A DNA stretch of 64,000 nt from Bacteroidota bacterium (lineage in GTDB: Bacteria; Bacteroidota; Bacteroidia; Flavobacteriales_E; Vicingaceae), in contig JABFGJ010000014.1 of assembly GCA_013112545.1 (NCBI GenBank), positions 27,616 to 91,615 on the forward strand. Reading direction: 5' to 3'. Position 1 is the first letter of the stretch, and each line of letters opens with the position of its first letter. The position numbers and the translations under genes were made by a program. The notes under the pieces are model-generated. The model was not told where the DNA came from and ran no database searches. It worked only from the letters and a program-made list of their open reading frames with translations. Positions 1 to 9,711 of this stretch are shown here, piece by piece.

Positions 1-1372
1 AAAACGAAGAAGTTGCTTGTGCACCAACATCAATTCTTGAGTTTTTATATGTAATGTATTCTGAAGTTCCAGTAATCACTACACCATAACCATAAGTACC
101 AGAACCACCATTTACATTTAAACTATCAATGGTCATATATGTCATGCCGTCAATAGTAACTGCTCCTCTCTCAGATGAATTTGTGGATCCATATTGTATG
201 GTATTTCCACCTCCATTGATGGTAAGGGTGTTTGTTGAACTTGTACCACTAATTCCTCTAAATATAACTTGCTCGTTATAAGGACCAGAATTCGGTGCTA
301 CATTAACAGTTATAGGTCCACATATTCCATCTGATACTAAATCATTAATAAAAGATTGAAAAGAAGTGTAAGTAGTAGCAGAAGCAGTACCGTTAGCATC
401 TATCGTATAAACACCAGATTTAGCAGGACTTAACGATAAACTTAAAGTATCATTAGTAAGATCCCCATCAACACCTCCGTTTGGTGCTGTAGTGTACATC
501 ATTACTGAATTAGAACCAGCAGCAATCAACTGAGAACCAAAGGTTATAGTCGTTGATGCTCCAGGATATATAGAACCTGCATAAGTTACAGAATCAACTA
601 AACTTCCATTATAGGCAAAATAACTTTTAAAGCTTGTCACCGTGTCAGTTCCCATATTTGTAACATCCAAAGCAAAAGGATAAGAACCTGCACAGGCAGG
701 AATTGAAGGAGAAGACAAAGCTGTTGCTTCTAAATCTAAGCCTGAAATCGCTGAAATTGAAAAATCATCCAATGCCATATCACTTCCAAACCCAGTTCCA
801 GAGATACCTCTAACCCTAATTTGCACAGAATCCTTTCCTACATAATTAGGATCAAATACTGAAATGGATTGCAATTGCCATACATCAAGATTATCTGTCC
901 AAGAAGGAATAAAATCCATTTGCCAAGCACCATTACCCTGACGTATATCAAAGTGCATAGTTCCCATGTCGGCACCATACATATGATACCAAAAGTCAAC
1001 TTTAACACCTGCCAAAGTTGACCAATTCATGTACGTACTTTCTAAATTCGTCGTTTTAGAATAGCAACCACTTGTTTCTATGTAAAGGTAATAACCAGCA
1101 GAAGTCCCTGGATTATGATCCGCTCCGCTATTAGCAGTAGGACCAGTGTTACTTGAACCGGTTCCACCTTTATCTGGGGACCAATCTGAATCGTCGCCTG
1201 TACCGTTTGAAAACACGGTGCTTGCTAAATTAATTGTTGTACTCTGTGCGCAGGATGTCGAACCTTGCGACTCTGACTCAAAATCTTCTGTCAATGGAAG
1301 TGTCGCTGTTTGCGAGAATCCTATTGTTGAAGTAAGAACGAGTGCAGCTAGAAGCTTGTATCTCTTTTTCAT
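1..1372 (-). CDS. Large secreted surface protein with MAM-like and beta-helix regions (5' part, runs off left edge)
   Basis: Partial reading frame on the minus strand that starts at ATG 1372-1370 and stays open to base 1, giving about 457 residues of an unfinished protein. The N-terminus MKKRYKLLAALVLTSTIGFSQ is a typical signal peptide. A MAM/jelly-roll-like module follows at roughly residues 70-200 (FWYHMYGADMGT and DMALDDF are its hallmarks). After it comes a CARDB-like stretch (residues ~210-300). The last part, containing GPITVNVAPNSGPYNEQV and rows of short polar strands, looks like the start of a right-handed beta-helix. The same MAM hallmark is found in the two giant cargo proteins at 1510-7986 and 15220-19581, so this is probably a third T9SS-exported adhesin-like protein. 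Its C-terminal sorting domain would lie outside the window. Function is unknown. Confidence 0.8.
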   Translation of the reverse strand, partial: MKKRYKLLAALVLTSTIGFSQTATLPLTEDFESESQGSTSCAQSTTINLASTVFSNGTGDDSDWSPDKGGTGSSNTGPTANSGADHNPGTSAGYYLYIETSGCYSKTTNLESTYMNWSTLAGVKVDFWYHMYGADMGTMHFDIRQGNGAWQMDFIPSWTDNLDVWQLQSISVFDPNYVGKDSVQIRVRGISGTGFGSDMALDDFSISAISGLDLEATALSSPSIPACAGSYPFALDVTNMGTDTVTSFKSYFAYNGSLVDSVTYAGSIYPGASTTITFGSQLIAAGSNSVMMYTTAPNGGVDGDLTNDTLSLSLSPAKSGVYTIDANGTASATTYTSFQSFINDLVSDGICGPITVNVAPNSGPYNEQVIFRGISGTSSTNTLTINGGGNTIQYGSTNSSERGAVTIDGMTYMTIDSLNVNGGSGTYGYGVVITGTSEYITYKNSRIDVGAQATSSF

Positions 1373-1460
1373 AAAGAATTATAATTGGTTAGTAAATAAA
1401 TTTATTAATTGAGGCCTAAAATTAGACCTTTTATGTTAAGAAAACTAAAAAAAAGGCACA

Positions 1461-1493
1461 AAAAAAAAGTGAAACGAAAGTTTCACTTTTTTT
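1461..1493 (-). terminator. Hairpin terminator after the giant cargo gene
   Basis: GTGAAAC (1469-1475), GAAA loop, GTTTCAC (1480-1486), flanked by eight A on the left and seven T on the right. It could work in both directions. It lies 17 bp past the stop of the minus-strand gene ending at 1510. Confidence 0.75.
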
Positions 1494-1509
1494 AAAATTA
1501 ATTAAGTAC

Positions 1510-4500
1510 TTAATTTTTAATTAGTTTCTTGACTATAATTTCATCTTCTGTTCGAATTTTAACAAGATAAATACCTTCAGAAAGCCCTGTCAAATCAATT
1601 TCATAATTCGAATTAGAAATGGCTAAGTTTCTTTTTGACCAAACTCGTTTTCCTTCCATCGATTGTATTTGAATATCTGCGTTTATGACAGAATTTCCAG
1701 AAAACTTAATATTCACTCGTTCATTAGTTGGATTAGGATACAATTCAAATTGTTTTGCCAATATGGGTTCTTCTATTCCAACAAAACAACTATCAGAAAT
1801 TGTAACATTAATTTCAGGTGAAATGGTTACGCATCCAAAATTACTCGTTACAGTTACCTTATACTTATATGTACTGTCTTTTTCAAGTTTTAATGGATTT
1901 ATACCAATTGTTTGTAATTTGCTAGAATCTTTATATCCATTAGGGCCCCACATTCTCCATAAATAATCATAACCAAAACCAGCTCCTGCGTTTAAGACTC
2001 TATTGGTGTCTTGGCAAAGGGTATCTTTAATCGCTCCTAATTCAACTATTGGGTAAGGATTCACCACTGCATAAACAGCACTACGTCCTAAGCTAGTACA
2101 ACTATCAATTACGCCTTCTAGCCAGAAAGTATCTGTAACACTGAAATTATCAGTATGCGTAAAAGGTGCATTAGTTGTAACTTTAAAAGGAGTGTCATCT
2201 GTTTCATTGTGATACCAATTTACTGCTTTCAAGTTATATACTGGCGCAGCATAAGCCTCAACAGTCATAGGGCCTCCTCCACATATAGTATCATGTATTG
2301 GGTCTGGGATTTTAACAACCGTCACATTTACTAAAACAGAATCGGAAACAACATCGGATCCACATATTCTAACTCTATACATTGCTGTAGTATCTGGTTG
2401 AACTGTGTAATTGGCAGCATCAGAACCAAAGCCAAATTCAGGTAACCAATATGAAGTTCCCCCAGGGCCATAATACTTTCTTTCCCATTTAGGCGCTCCA
2501 AAGAAATTTGATGCGGTTAATTTCACAATAGTACCGTTACAAATAGAATTATTGTCAACTACAACGTTTCCACCTGCAATTTGAGTTGTTATGTTTTTAC
2601 TTAGGTCATCATTATTGCTAACAGAATCTCTAGGAGAGGACGTGTGAACATTAAAAGTATAAGTTGCCCCAACATCACTCATATCAAAAGTTGAACTTCC
2701 GCTTGCAGAATTATTTACCCAAACAACTAAAGAAGAATCACTTGGAAATGGTGTTTTTGTACCCCCTACAAGATTGAAAAATATATTTGTATTAATGTTT
2801 CTAAACATTGTAGCGTGTTGTACACCATTTTTTAAGATATCTACAGTAACCAATACACTATCAAATGTAAAATCTAAAGCATTTGCTCCATAATTTAACA
2901 ATTTAACATGAACACTTTGAGTGTCTGAATAACAACTGAAATTATTATCTCCTGGAAGAACTAATTCAGTAGGCCCAACATCGTATTTCGATAAATCATA
3001 TAAAAATAAATCATCAATGGCCATGTTGCTTGCCGTTCCGTCTCCACGAACACTTCTAAATCGAAATTTAGCATATTGACCAGCAAAAGCCTGTAAATCT
3101 ATAGATGCTTTTTTCCAAGGACTTGCATTGTTAATTTGTTGTTCTCCGAAAATAGTATCAACTGGCACCCATCCTTTATCTGCATTTATGTCAACATAAA
3201 GTTCGCCCATATCTGCACCAAACATATGATACCAATAGCGAAGAGATGGCTTGTTCAATTGCGACATGTCGAAACAAGGCGTTTCAAGAATAGCAACTTC
3301 TCCAGCTTTTCCAACTGCCGAATTTGTAACAAAATACCTTCCCTGATTATTTCCTCTAGTGTGGTCTTTAGCTGGCCCAGTAGAACCTGCTCTATCCATT
3401 CCGCACTTAATTCTCCATTGATAGGTTTTATTTTCTCGTTTAAACCCATTGTTATAAATAGGACCTGCCGCATTACAAGGAATAGTTTCAAATCCATCTA
3501 TATGTGGAAATTGAATTGGAGCCCTATGTATTACTTTATAATCTGTTATTTTATTATCAACAAGATCTAAATCTCCATTCAATATCAGTTCAGCTGTAAT
3601 GTTATACTCTTTGTAATATGACATATTCACAGGAATAGGAACATTATATGTGTATAATTTTCCAGGAGCCCATGCTGGTGGAGTTGCTCCAGGATAAGCC
3701 CAAACTGTAGAATCTATTAATAAACCACTGTTTGCACCTCCAATGTTTGAAGTATCAATTTTTATTCGAACTTGTAATGAATCAATATTATTACTTCCGA
3801 GATTCTTCATTCGAACACGAATTGTTTCGGCAGTAGAATAAAAACATTGCTCTTGAATTGGGCGTAGAATACGCTCCATCTGTGCTTGATTAGGCGGAGG
3901 TGGAACCATACAGATATCATCAAGTGAATATGTAGCACCTGTTCTATAAGCTCTAAATCTCACATTTACAAAGTTTCCTGTATAATTCGCCAAGCTAATT
4001 CTTTTTAACTTCCAAGGTGAACTTGAATTTTGCTGTGGCTGACCTTTAATCGAATCAATTCTGTTTTGCCACAAATTACCATCAAAAAGATCAATATACA
4101 TCGTGTTATTTTGAGCCGACCCACCATATACATGATACCAGAATTCAAGGTTGGCAACTGCTACTGTAGTTAAATCAAAACAAGGAGAAGTATATATTGC
4201 GATATTCCCTGGGTCTCCATTTGTTGGATTTACAGTCATATACCTTGTTGGACCTGTTGGGGTGTGGTCGTTAGTTGGACCAGGTGAGACATTGGAAGTA
4301 TATTCCCAAGAAAATGCACCTTGATTTGTAAACCAATTGTTAGAAAATTTTCCACCCAACAAGTCTTCACCGGCATCTCCAATGTTATTTGTTAGGTTAC
4401 TATAGTCTTCACAGCTTGGAAATAAAATTGTTTCATTTATTACAGTTTGAAATAAAGTATCGTTGTTTTTATTAGAATCTCCAGGTAAATCAGCCCAAAT

Positions 4501-7500
4501 CTTAAAATTATAGCGACCTGGCGCAGACATATTTACACGATTAAGATTCATACAATAAGTAAAAGGAGCACCTGGTAGAATTGAAATAGCAGATTTAGAT
4601 TCAAAAACAGGAGCACTGCCATTAACACTATAGCCAACTGTAAGGCTTGTAATGCTCTGAGTTCCAAAATTCTCTACAACAACACAAATCAATTCATTTG
4701 GTGTTAAATCACATCCAGATTCAGGAGAGATTAATGAGTCCATTTTAGCATCTTGTGGTAATGGCTCGTAAATCAATATATCATCAATAGCCATGTCACC
4801 TTCAAAACCATTTCCTCTTATTGCTCTAAACCTAATTGATATTTCCTGACCTACAAATTGACCTAAAGAAACTGTTCTTTCTTTCCAAGGGTCAGTAGGG
4901 CTAGTATGGGTTTCACCAGGTATAAAATTAATGTTGTTAATCCAGTTTCCAGAGCCATTTTGAACATCTACAAAAAGATTTCCCATTTGCGAACCATATT
5001 TATGGTACCAGAAATTTAAAATTGCCCCATTAACATTGGTTAAATTAATACAAGGTAAAATTAACTCAGCCGGCCCTCCTGAATTCGATGCTTCGGTGTA
5101 AACATACATACCGTTTCCAGTTGTGTGATCTCCTGCAGGACCTGTATTTAATGAACTTGTAGAGCTTCCAGATCCTCCAGAACAGGTCCCTGATTGGACT
5201 TGCCAACCATAACCAGTGCTAGAAGTAACATACCAGCCTCCTGTATATACATCCCCAGTTGCAGTACCGCTACAACTTCCGTCGGTAAACGAATCAAAAT
5301 TATCTGAAAAACTTAATGTTTTTGTTTGGTTGGTAACAAACTCAATTAAGGTATCGTTCCCGTAATTGGAATCACCTGCTAAACTTGTCCAAGTTTTAAC
5401 TTTATAAGTTCTATTTGGAATTGATAAATCCGCTGTACCAACAAAATTATGATTAGCATTACCACCCAATGGTAAGGCAACGGCTAATGTTTCTGATACA
5501 ACAGGTCTATTATCTATTTGAAAGTTAACTTGAACTGAATTTGCAGAAATTGGTGAGGTTCCAAAATTTCCTACCTTTATACTAACTGGAGTTGTAGTTG
5601 ATAAACCACATGCATTTCCAGGGGCGTTTAAGTTTAGCAATTCAGCATCTTGAGGTAGCGGTTCATAAACAATAACATCATCAATTGCCATATCTCCTGC
5701 ACAGCAACCTTGACTTATAGCTCTAAATCTTACTTTAATACGTTTCCCTGCGTATGCAGATAAACTTATATTTACTTGCGTATATGGGCTTGTCCCCCCT
5801 GTTTGAGGCTTAGCTGAAATGGTTGAAACAGCGTTCGTCCATGAGACACCATCATATATATCTACAAATAAACTTCCCATTTGAGTTCCATAACGATGAT
5901 ACCAAAAGATTAAATTTGCTCCCTGAACTGCACCTAAATCCAAACATGGAGACTCTAGTGTTGCAACGTCTCCCGTTGAACCCGAAGATGCTTCTGTGTA
6001 CATAAAATACCCAGTCCCTGAGGTATGATCAGCATCAGGTCCAGTTGATGAAGATCTATTTTGTGTTCCTTCCCCAACTCTCCATGTATATGAGTTTGAA
6101 TTATTTGAATTTCTAGTCCACCCACCACTAATCGCATCGTTTGTGTTAGAAAATGTAGTACCAACAGTAAATCCATCAAAGTCTTCATTAAAAGGTGTTA
6201 ACTTGATAGTGCTTAATGTATTCACCACCGTTTGACTAAGAATACTATCATTAACATTAAATACATCATTTGCAGCTGTACCCCATACATCTACATTATA
6301 ATTTTTAATTGCACTAAAATTATAAGGAGTGGTAAACGTAAAAAGTTTAGTTGTATTAGGGGCAATAGTAGTTGTAAAGGTTTCGGTAACAGCAGCACCA
6401 TTATCAACACGGAATCCTATTACTGGGTTTACAATAGGATTTGCTCCTTTGTTTTCTACTTCAACTATTATATTTTCGATTCCAAACCCGCAAAGTGGTT
6501 GCCCTGCAGCAGAAGGAAAAACTAAGTTCCGCAAACTTAAATCATTTGCTTGTGGTTCTCTTAAAGAAATATTATCGATACCTACACCTTCTAAATTGGT
6601 TGAACCATCTGAACTAAAAACAAAACGCAATTTCACTTGAGATTGGCCAGCTAGTCCAGTAAGTATATTTTCTACAGCAACCCAAGTATTTTTAACCCCT
6701 TGCCAAGTTTTTGTAGCTGTACTATTATACCAGTTTGTAGGATTTCCTGCTGCTAAAACCTTAGTCCAAGTAAGTCCATTATCTATAGAAGATTCCATCC
6801 AAAAGCGATCATAAGGAGCCTCTGTTTGGTGTATGAATGCAAAGTTTAAAATTGGGTCTCCAATTAATGTAGAGAAATTATAACAAGGAGAAGTTAAATA
6901 AGAAAGCTCTGAATTGTTGTAAGGCCCAGTTAAGTTAGTCACAAAAGCTTTCTGTCCACTATAAGCGCTATTAATGATACCGTTGTTTGGTGTGCCGTGT
7001 TGCCAAGAAGCATTTGTACCAGAAACAGTCCATCCACCATTGCTTGCTTCAAAATCTTGAAAATAAGGCGTAGTATATAATTGCTCGTTTTCTACTATTC
7101 TTAACGCTGTATCATTTGAATGATTTCCGTCTGCAGCATAAATAGTATAAGCTCTTATATTATAAACACCTACTGTAGAAAGGTTAGCATTAGTTGTAAA
7201 GGTATAAACCAAAGAATCACCTCCTGCAATTGTTGCAGAAATGTTTTCAGAAACTGGTGTACCGTTATTTAAGGTATAGGCCACATTAAAATTAGTAGCT
7301 GGTAAGGAACCGATGTTTTTAATAACAGCGGTTATCGTCTCAGAATTTGTAAGACCACAACCTGAAAAAGGACTTGTTAATCTTGAAACTTGAAGATCGT
7401 TTGCTAAAGGGGAAGAGATTTTAATATTATCTAAAGCAGCATACCAACCCCAATCGTTACCGTCGAAATATCTAAATCTAACTTTGCACGCTGCATTGGC

Positions 7501-7986
7501 ATAAGCCCCAATATTAATAGAAGCGTGTGGAAAACCAGAAACACATGCCCCAAGATAGTTTCCGCAATTATCAACTACTACAGAATAAACTAAATGCCAA
7601 GAAGTGCCATCAAATACTTCTACAATTAAGCTATCATTTGCTGGCCCATATTGTCTAAAGTTAAAATCAAATTCTAAATTGGTAACGAGTGCGCCTGCAT
7701 TGTTGAAAGCAGGAGTAACTAATTCCGCAAAGTCATTTGTTGAACTTCCCAAGTGTTTACTATCGTCAAAATAGGCCATTGCCGTGCCATCAATATTGTT
7801 ATTTCCAGCATGATCAACCGAGCCATCTAGACCAAATTCCCAAACATGTGTACCAGTTACGGCATTGTTTGACCAACCGACTGGCAGGGCTGCACCATTA
7901 AAATTCTCATTCACATACACCGTTTGGGCGTAGGTAGAAAGGGCAAAAGACGTAATAAGGGATATAAACAGTAGTACTTTTTTCAT
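1510..7986 (-). CDS. Giant T9SS-secreted multidomain protein with six MAM-like/CARDB-like modules
   Basis: About 2158 residues. The start was placed at ATG 7986 because the signal peptide MKKVLLFISLITSFALSTYAQ begins there; an in-frame ATG at 8010 would add eight non-signal residues. Six modules of about 300 residues follow. Each has a MAM/jelly-roll-like domain (hallmarks FWYHxYGxxMG, VRFRA, AIDD) and then a CARDB-like domain opened by a short Cys-Gly-Leu type motif (for example CGLTNSE, CGLSTTT). After the sixth module come Ig/PKD-like segments. The last ~75 residues (LYPNPTNERVNIKFSG... to IVKKLIKN) form a type A sorting domain recognised by the type IX secretion system. The protein is therefore expected on the cell surface, possibly for adhesion or polymer binding. 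Its paralogue at 15220-19581 has the same module order. No catalytic domain is visible. Confidence 0.9.
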   Translation of the reverse strand: MKKVLLFISLITSFALSTYAQTVYVNENFNGAALPVGWSNNAVTGTHVWEFGLDGSVDHAGNNNIDGTAMAYFDDSKHLGSSTNDFAELVTPAFNNAGALVTNLEFDFNFRQYGPANDSLIVEVFDGTSWHLVYSVVVDNCGNYLGACVSGFPHASINIGAYANAACKVRFRYFDGNDWGWYAALDNIKISSPLANDLQVSRLTSPFSGCGLTNSETITAVIKNIGSLPATNFNVAYTLNNGTPVSENISATIAGGDSLVYTFTTNANLSTVGVYNIRAYTIYAADGNHSNDTALRIVENEQLYTTPYFQDFEASNGGWTVSGTNASWQHGTPNNGIINSAYSGQKAFVTNLTGPYNNSELSYLTSPCYNFSTLIGDPILNFAFIHQTEAPYDRFWMESSIDNGLTWTKVLAAGNPTNWYNSTATKTWQGVKNTWVAVENILTGLAGQSQVKLRFVFSSDGSTNLEGVGIDNISLREPQANDLSLRNLVFPSAAGQPLCGFGIENIIVEVENKGANPIVNPVIGFRVDNGAAVTETFTTTIAPNTTKLFTFTTPYNFSAIKNYNVDVWGTAANDVFNVNDSILSQTVVNTLSTIKLTPFNEDFDGFTVGTTFSNTNDAISGGWTRNSNNSNSYTWRVGEGTQNRSSSTGPDADHTSGTGYFMYTEASSGSTGDVATLESPCLDLGAVQGANLIFWYHRYGTQMGSLFVDIYDGVSWTNAVSTISAKPQTGGTSPYTQVNISLSAYAGKRIKVRFRAISQGCCAGDMAIDDVIVYEPLPQDAELLNLNAPGNACGLSTTTPVSIKVGNFGTSPISANSVQVNFQIDNRPVVSETLAVALPLGGNANHNFVGTADLSIPNRTYKVKTWTSLAGDSNYGNDTLIEFVTNQTKTLSFSDNFDSFTDGSCSGTATGDVYTGGWYVTSSTGYGWQVQSGTCSGGSGSSTSSLNTGPAGDHTTGNGMYVYTEASNSGGPAELILPCINLTNVNGAILNFWYHKYGSQMGNLFVDVQNGSGNWINNINFIPGETHTSPTDPWKERTVSLGQFVGQEISIRFRAIRGNGFEGDMAIDDILIYEPLPQDAKMDSLISPESGCDLTPNELICVVVENFGTQSITSLTVGYSVNGSAPVFESKSAISILPGAPFTYCMNLNRVNMSAPGRYNFKIWADLPGDSNKNNDTLFQTVINETILFPSCEDYSNLTNNIGDAGEDLLGGKFSNNWFTNQGAFSWEYTSNVSPGPTNDHTPTGPTRYMTVNPTNGDPGNIAIYTSPCFDLTTVAVANLEFWYHVYGGSAQNNTMYIDLFDGNLWQNRIDSIKGQPQQNSSSPWKLKRISLANYTGNFVNVRFRAYRTGATYSLDDICMVPPPPNQAQMERILRPIQEQCFYSTAETIRVRMKNLGSNNIDSLQVRIKIDTSNIGGANSGLLIDSTVWAYPGATPPAWAPGKLYTYNVPIPVNMSYYKEYNITAELILNGDLDLVDNKITDYKVIHRAPIQFPHIDGFETIPCNAAGPIYNNGFKRENKTYQWRIKCGMDRAGSTGPAKDHTRGNNQGRYFVTNSAVGKAGEVAILETPCFDMSQLNKPSLRYWYHMFGADMGELYVDINADKGWVPVDTIFGEQQINNASPWKKASIDLQAFAGQYAKFRFRSVRGDGTASNMAIDDLFLYDLSKYDVGPTELVLPGDNNFSCYSDTQSVHVKLLNYGANALDFTFDSVLVTVDILKNGVQHATMFRNINTNIFFNLVGGTKTPFPSDSSLVVWVNNSASGSSTFDMSDVGATYTFNVHTSSPRDSVSNNDDLSKNITTQIAGGNVVVDNNSICNGTIVKLTASNFFGAPKWERKYYGPGGTSYWLPEFGFGSDAANYTVQPDTTAMYRVRICGSDVVSDSVLVNVTVVKIPDPIHDTICGGGPMTVEAYAAPVYNLKAVNWYHNETDDTPFKVTTNAPFTHTDNFSVTDTFWLEGVIDSCTSLGRSAVYAVVNPYPIVELGAIKDTLCQDTNRVLNAGAGFGYDYLWRMWGPNGYKDSSKLQTIGINPLKLEKDSTYKYKVTVTSNFGCVTISPEINVTISDSCFVGIEEPILAKQFELYPNPTNERVNIKFSGNSVINADIQIQSMEGKRVWSKRNLAISNSNYEIDLTGLSEGIYLVKIRTEDEIIVKKLIKN

Positions 7987-8086
7987 AGTAGATTGCATAA
8001 AAAAATTCAAGTTCGAAAGTTAATAAATTTTAACTTTATAATTCGCTCTTTTCTTGACGTAATAAAAAGAGAAAAAGTTGCAAATA

Positions 8087-8115
8087 AAAAATGCACCTAT
8101 AAAAAGTGCATTTTT
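8087..8115 (-). terminator. Hairpin terminator after trxB
   Basis: AAAAATGCAC (8087-8096) pairs with GTGCATTTTT (8106-8115) around a 9-nt loop. On the minus strand it gives a stem followed by a U tract, 16 bp past the trxB stop. Confidence 0.7.
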
Positions 8116-8131
8116 AAAAAAGATATGCTCG

Positions 8132-9088
8132 TTAATGAGCTCCTATTTCTGTTAAATAACGTTCAGCATCTAGAGCAGCCATACAACCAGTCCCTGCAGC
8201 TGTAACAGCCTGACGATAAACCTTGTCTGCGGCATCGCCACTAGCAAAAACGCCTGGAATATTAGTTTTAGAGGTTCCAGGAATTACCTTTAAATAACCC
8301 ACTTCATCCATTTCTAACCAACCTTTAAATATATCAGTATTTGGTTTATGGCCAATGGCTACAAAAAATCCTGTAACATCTAATTTTATTTCTTCATTGG
8401 TTTTGTTGTTGTATGCTAAAACTCCTTCAACAGCATCTTTACCAAGAATTTCTTTTGTTTCATGATTATAAAGCACTTCAATGTTAGGAGAATTTAATAC
8501 ACGATCGGTCATAATTTTGGACGCTCTAAATTCATCTCTTCTGACCAGCATGTAAACTTTGTTGCAAAGTTTTGATAAATATGTTGCTTCTTCTGCTGCC
8601 GTATCCCCTGCTCCAACTATTGCCACATCTTGACCTTTATAAAAAAAGCCGTCACAAACTGCACAAGCACTAACTCCAAAACCATTTAATCGCTCTTCAG
8701 ATTCTATTCCCAACCATTTTGCAGCTGCGCCTGTAGATATAATAACTGCATCAGCTGTAATTTCTTTTTTGTCATCAACCCACACTTTATGAACAGGGCC
8801 TGTAAAGTCCACTTTAGTTACTAAACCAAATCTCACATCGGTGCCAAATCGTTCCGCTTGTTTTTGAAAATCCTGCATCATGGCTGGACCATTAATCCCA
8901 TCGGGATAGCCTGGGTAATTTTCAACATCGTTGGTAATGGTTAATTGTCCACCTGGCTGTAAACCTTGATACATTACAGGAGACATATCAGCTCTAGCAG
9001 CATATATGGCTGCTGTATATCCAGCAGGCCCAGAGCCAATGATTAAGCATTTTACATGTTCGATCTCTTGTTTATTTTTTTCTGACAT
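8132..9088 (-). CDS. trxB: Thioredoxin reductase
   Basis: 318 residues, the normal length for bacterial thioredoxin reductase, which passes electrons from NADPH through FAD to thioredoxin in the cytoplasm. The FAD-binding GSGPAG motif is at residues 18-23. The redox-active CAVC pair is at 142-145, inside the NADPH domain. The NADPH-binding GAGDTA is at 159-164, and a C-terminal ASGDAADKVYRQ segment makes the second FAD contact. A single gene, with a terminator after it and a TAnnTTTG element 20 bp upstream. It may support periplasmic thiol chemistry through the DsbD-type protein at 19607-22114, although that link is inference. Confidence 0.97.
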   Translation of the reverse strand: MSEKNKQEIEHVKCLIIGSGPAGYTAAIYAARADMSPVMYQGLQPGGQLTITNDVENYPGYPDGINGPAMMQDFQKQAERFGTDVRFGLVTKVDFTGPVHKVWVDDKKEITADAVIISTGAAAKWLGIESEERLNGFGVSACAVCDGFFYKGQDVAIVGAGDTAAEEATYLSKLCNKVYMLVRRDEFRASKIMTDRVLNSPNIEVLYNHETKEILGKDAVEGVLAYNNKTNEEIKLDVTGFFVAIGHKPNTDIFKGWLEMDEVGYLKVIPGTSKTNIPGVFASGDAADKVYRQAVTAAGTGCMAALDAERYLTEIGAH

Positions 9089-9107
9089 ATTCTAAAAATT
9101 TGGATTG

Positions 9108-9115
9108 CAAAGGTA
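9108..9115 (-). promoter_or_regulatory. -7 promoter element of trxB
   Basis: On the minus strand TACCTTTG, an exact match to the Bacteroidota TAnnTTTG element, 20 bp upstream of the trxB ATG. No good TTTG -33 partner was found. Confidence 0.45.
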
Positions 9116-9243
9116 TTGATAAGCTATCTAAAAAATACCATTTTATATTCAGATTTTTAAGCCTTTTTTCGTTTAAGTATTTTGCATTAATTGCTTGAAG
9201 GAATATATGTAGATTCACTTAATAAAACCCAAAATAGTTTATT

Positions 9244-9338
9244 CGGGATGTCACGCTGATGCGTTATAAATAGCTATCGATTTTAGTGCGCGCGTCTGAG
9301 GGGCGCAAGAGAGTCACGCCAAAGCGTGATCTTCCCGA
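9244..9338 (+). pseudogene. tRNA-Pro chimera A with palindromic hairpins
   Basis: Begins CGGGATGT like the 5' acceptor strand of the intact tRNA at 9969. It keeps a slightly diverged anticodon arm (GCGCGTCTGAGGGGCGC) and ends CCCGA like the 3' acceptor strand. The D-arm is replaced by TCACGCTGATGCG plus an AT-rich stretch. The T-arm is replaced by the perfect hairpin TCACGC-CAAA-GCGTGA (9314-9329). The left palindrome has decayed (GCGTTA instead of GCGTGA). It cannot be a normal tRNA because it has no TTCGAAT loop and no GG-containing D-loop. Confidence 0.8.
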
Positions 9339-9349
9339 CAATCCATACT

Positions 9350-9586
9350 ATGGAATATTGGACTTACATATTGTATAGTGAAACTCTAAATAAGTTTTAT
9401 ACCGGGCAAACAAACAACTTAGATGCTAGAATTGAAAGACATAATCTTGCTCTTGTTAAAAGCACAAAAAAAGGAATTCCATGGAAGCTAATTTACTCTA
9501 CAAAACAAAGTTCTAGGACAGAAGCAATCAAGCTAGAAACAAAAATTAAAAAAAGAGGTGCAAAACGCTTTTTAGAAGATCTATAA
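9350..9586 (+). CDS. Small GIY-YIG domain nuclease, copy A
   Basis: 78 residues if started at ATG 9350. An in-frame GTG at 9326 lies inside the palindrome and would add eight residues (MIFPTIHT), but the family normally starts at M-x-Y/W-x-Y-I-L, so ATG is preferred. It is a stand-alone GIY-YIG domain of the YhbQ/COG2827 type. The degenerate GIY strand is TYIL (5-8), the YIG strand is FYTGQT (16-21), the conserved arginine is R27 (ARIERH) and the likely metal-binding glutamate is E63 (LETKIKK). These proteins are metal-dependent DNA endonucleases or their relatives; the true substrate is unknown. It differs from copy B at one residue (K41 here, N41 there). It sits directly after a tRNA-derived chimera, which suggests it belongs to a mobile or repeat-maintaining unit. 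Confidence 0.88.
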   Translation: MEYWTYILYSETLNKFYTGQTNNLDARIERHNLALVKSTKKGIPWKLIYSTKQSSRTEAIKLETKIKKRGAKRFLEDL

Positions 9587-9605
9587 ACTTAATTTGCAGC
9601 CTATT

Positions 9606-9700
9606 CGGGATGTCACGCTAATGCGTGATAAATAGCTATCGATTTTAGTGTGCGCGTCTGGGGGGCGCGAGAGCGTCACGCCAAAGCGTGATCTTCCCGA
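9606..9700 (+). pseudogene. tRNA-Pro chimera B with two palindromic hairpins
   Basis: Same plan as chimera A but better preserved. The 5' CGGGATGT, then the hairpin TCACGC-TAAT-GCGTGA (9613-9628), an AT-rich linker, and then about 25 nt identical to the anticodon arm of the intact tRNA, including its GGG anticodon loop. After this come the hairpin TCACGC-CAAA-GCGTGA (9676-9691) and a TCCCGA end. The two palindromes stand exactly where a tRNA has its D- and T-arms, so the RNA could still fold as a four-armed structure with a 5-bp closing stem. Confidence 0.82.
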
Positions 9701-9711
9701 CAATCCATACT

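Noticed and set aside
1146..1412. Plus-strand reading frame at the left edge
   Set aside because: It is antisense to a clear secreted-protein gene with signal peptide and MAM-like domain on the minus strand.
3136..6640. Several plus-strand reading frames of 60-144 codons inside the giant cargo gene
   Set aside because: They are shadows of a well-supported repetitive gene, with no family features.
9244..9700. Two further tRNA-Pro genes upstream of the intact one
   Set aside because: Neither has a TTCGAAT T-loop or a GG-containing D-loop; palindromes take their place. They are chimeras, not tRNAs.
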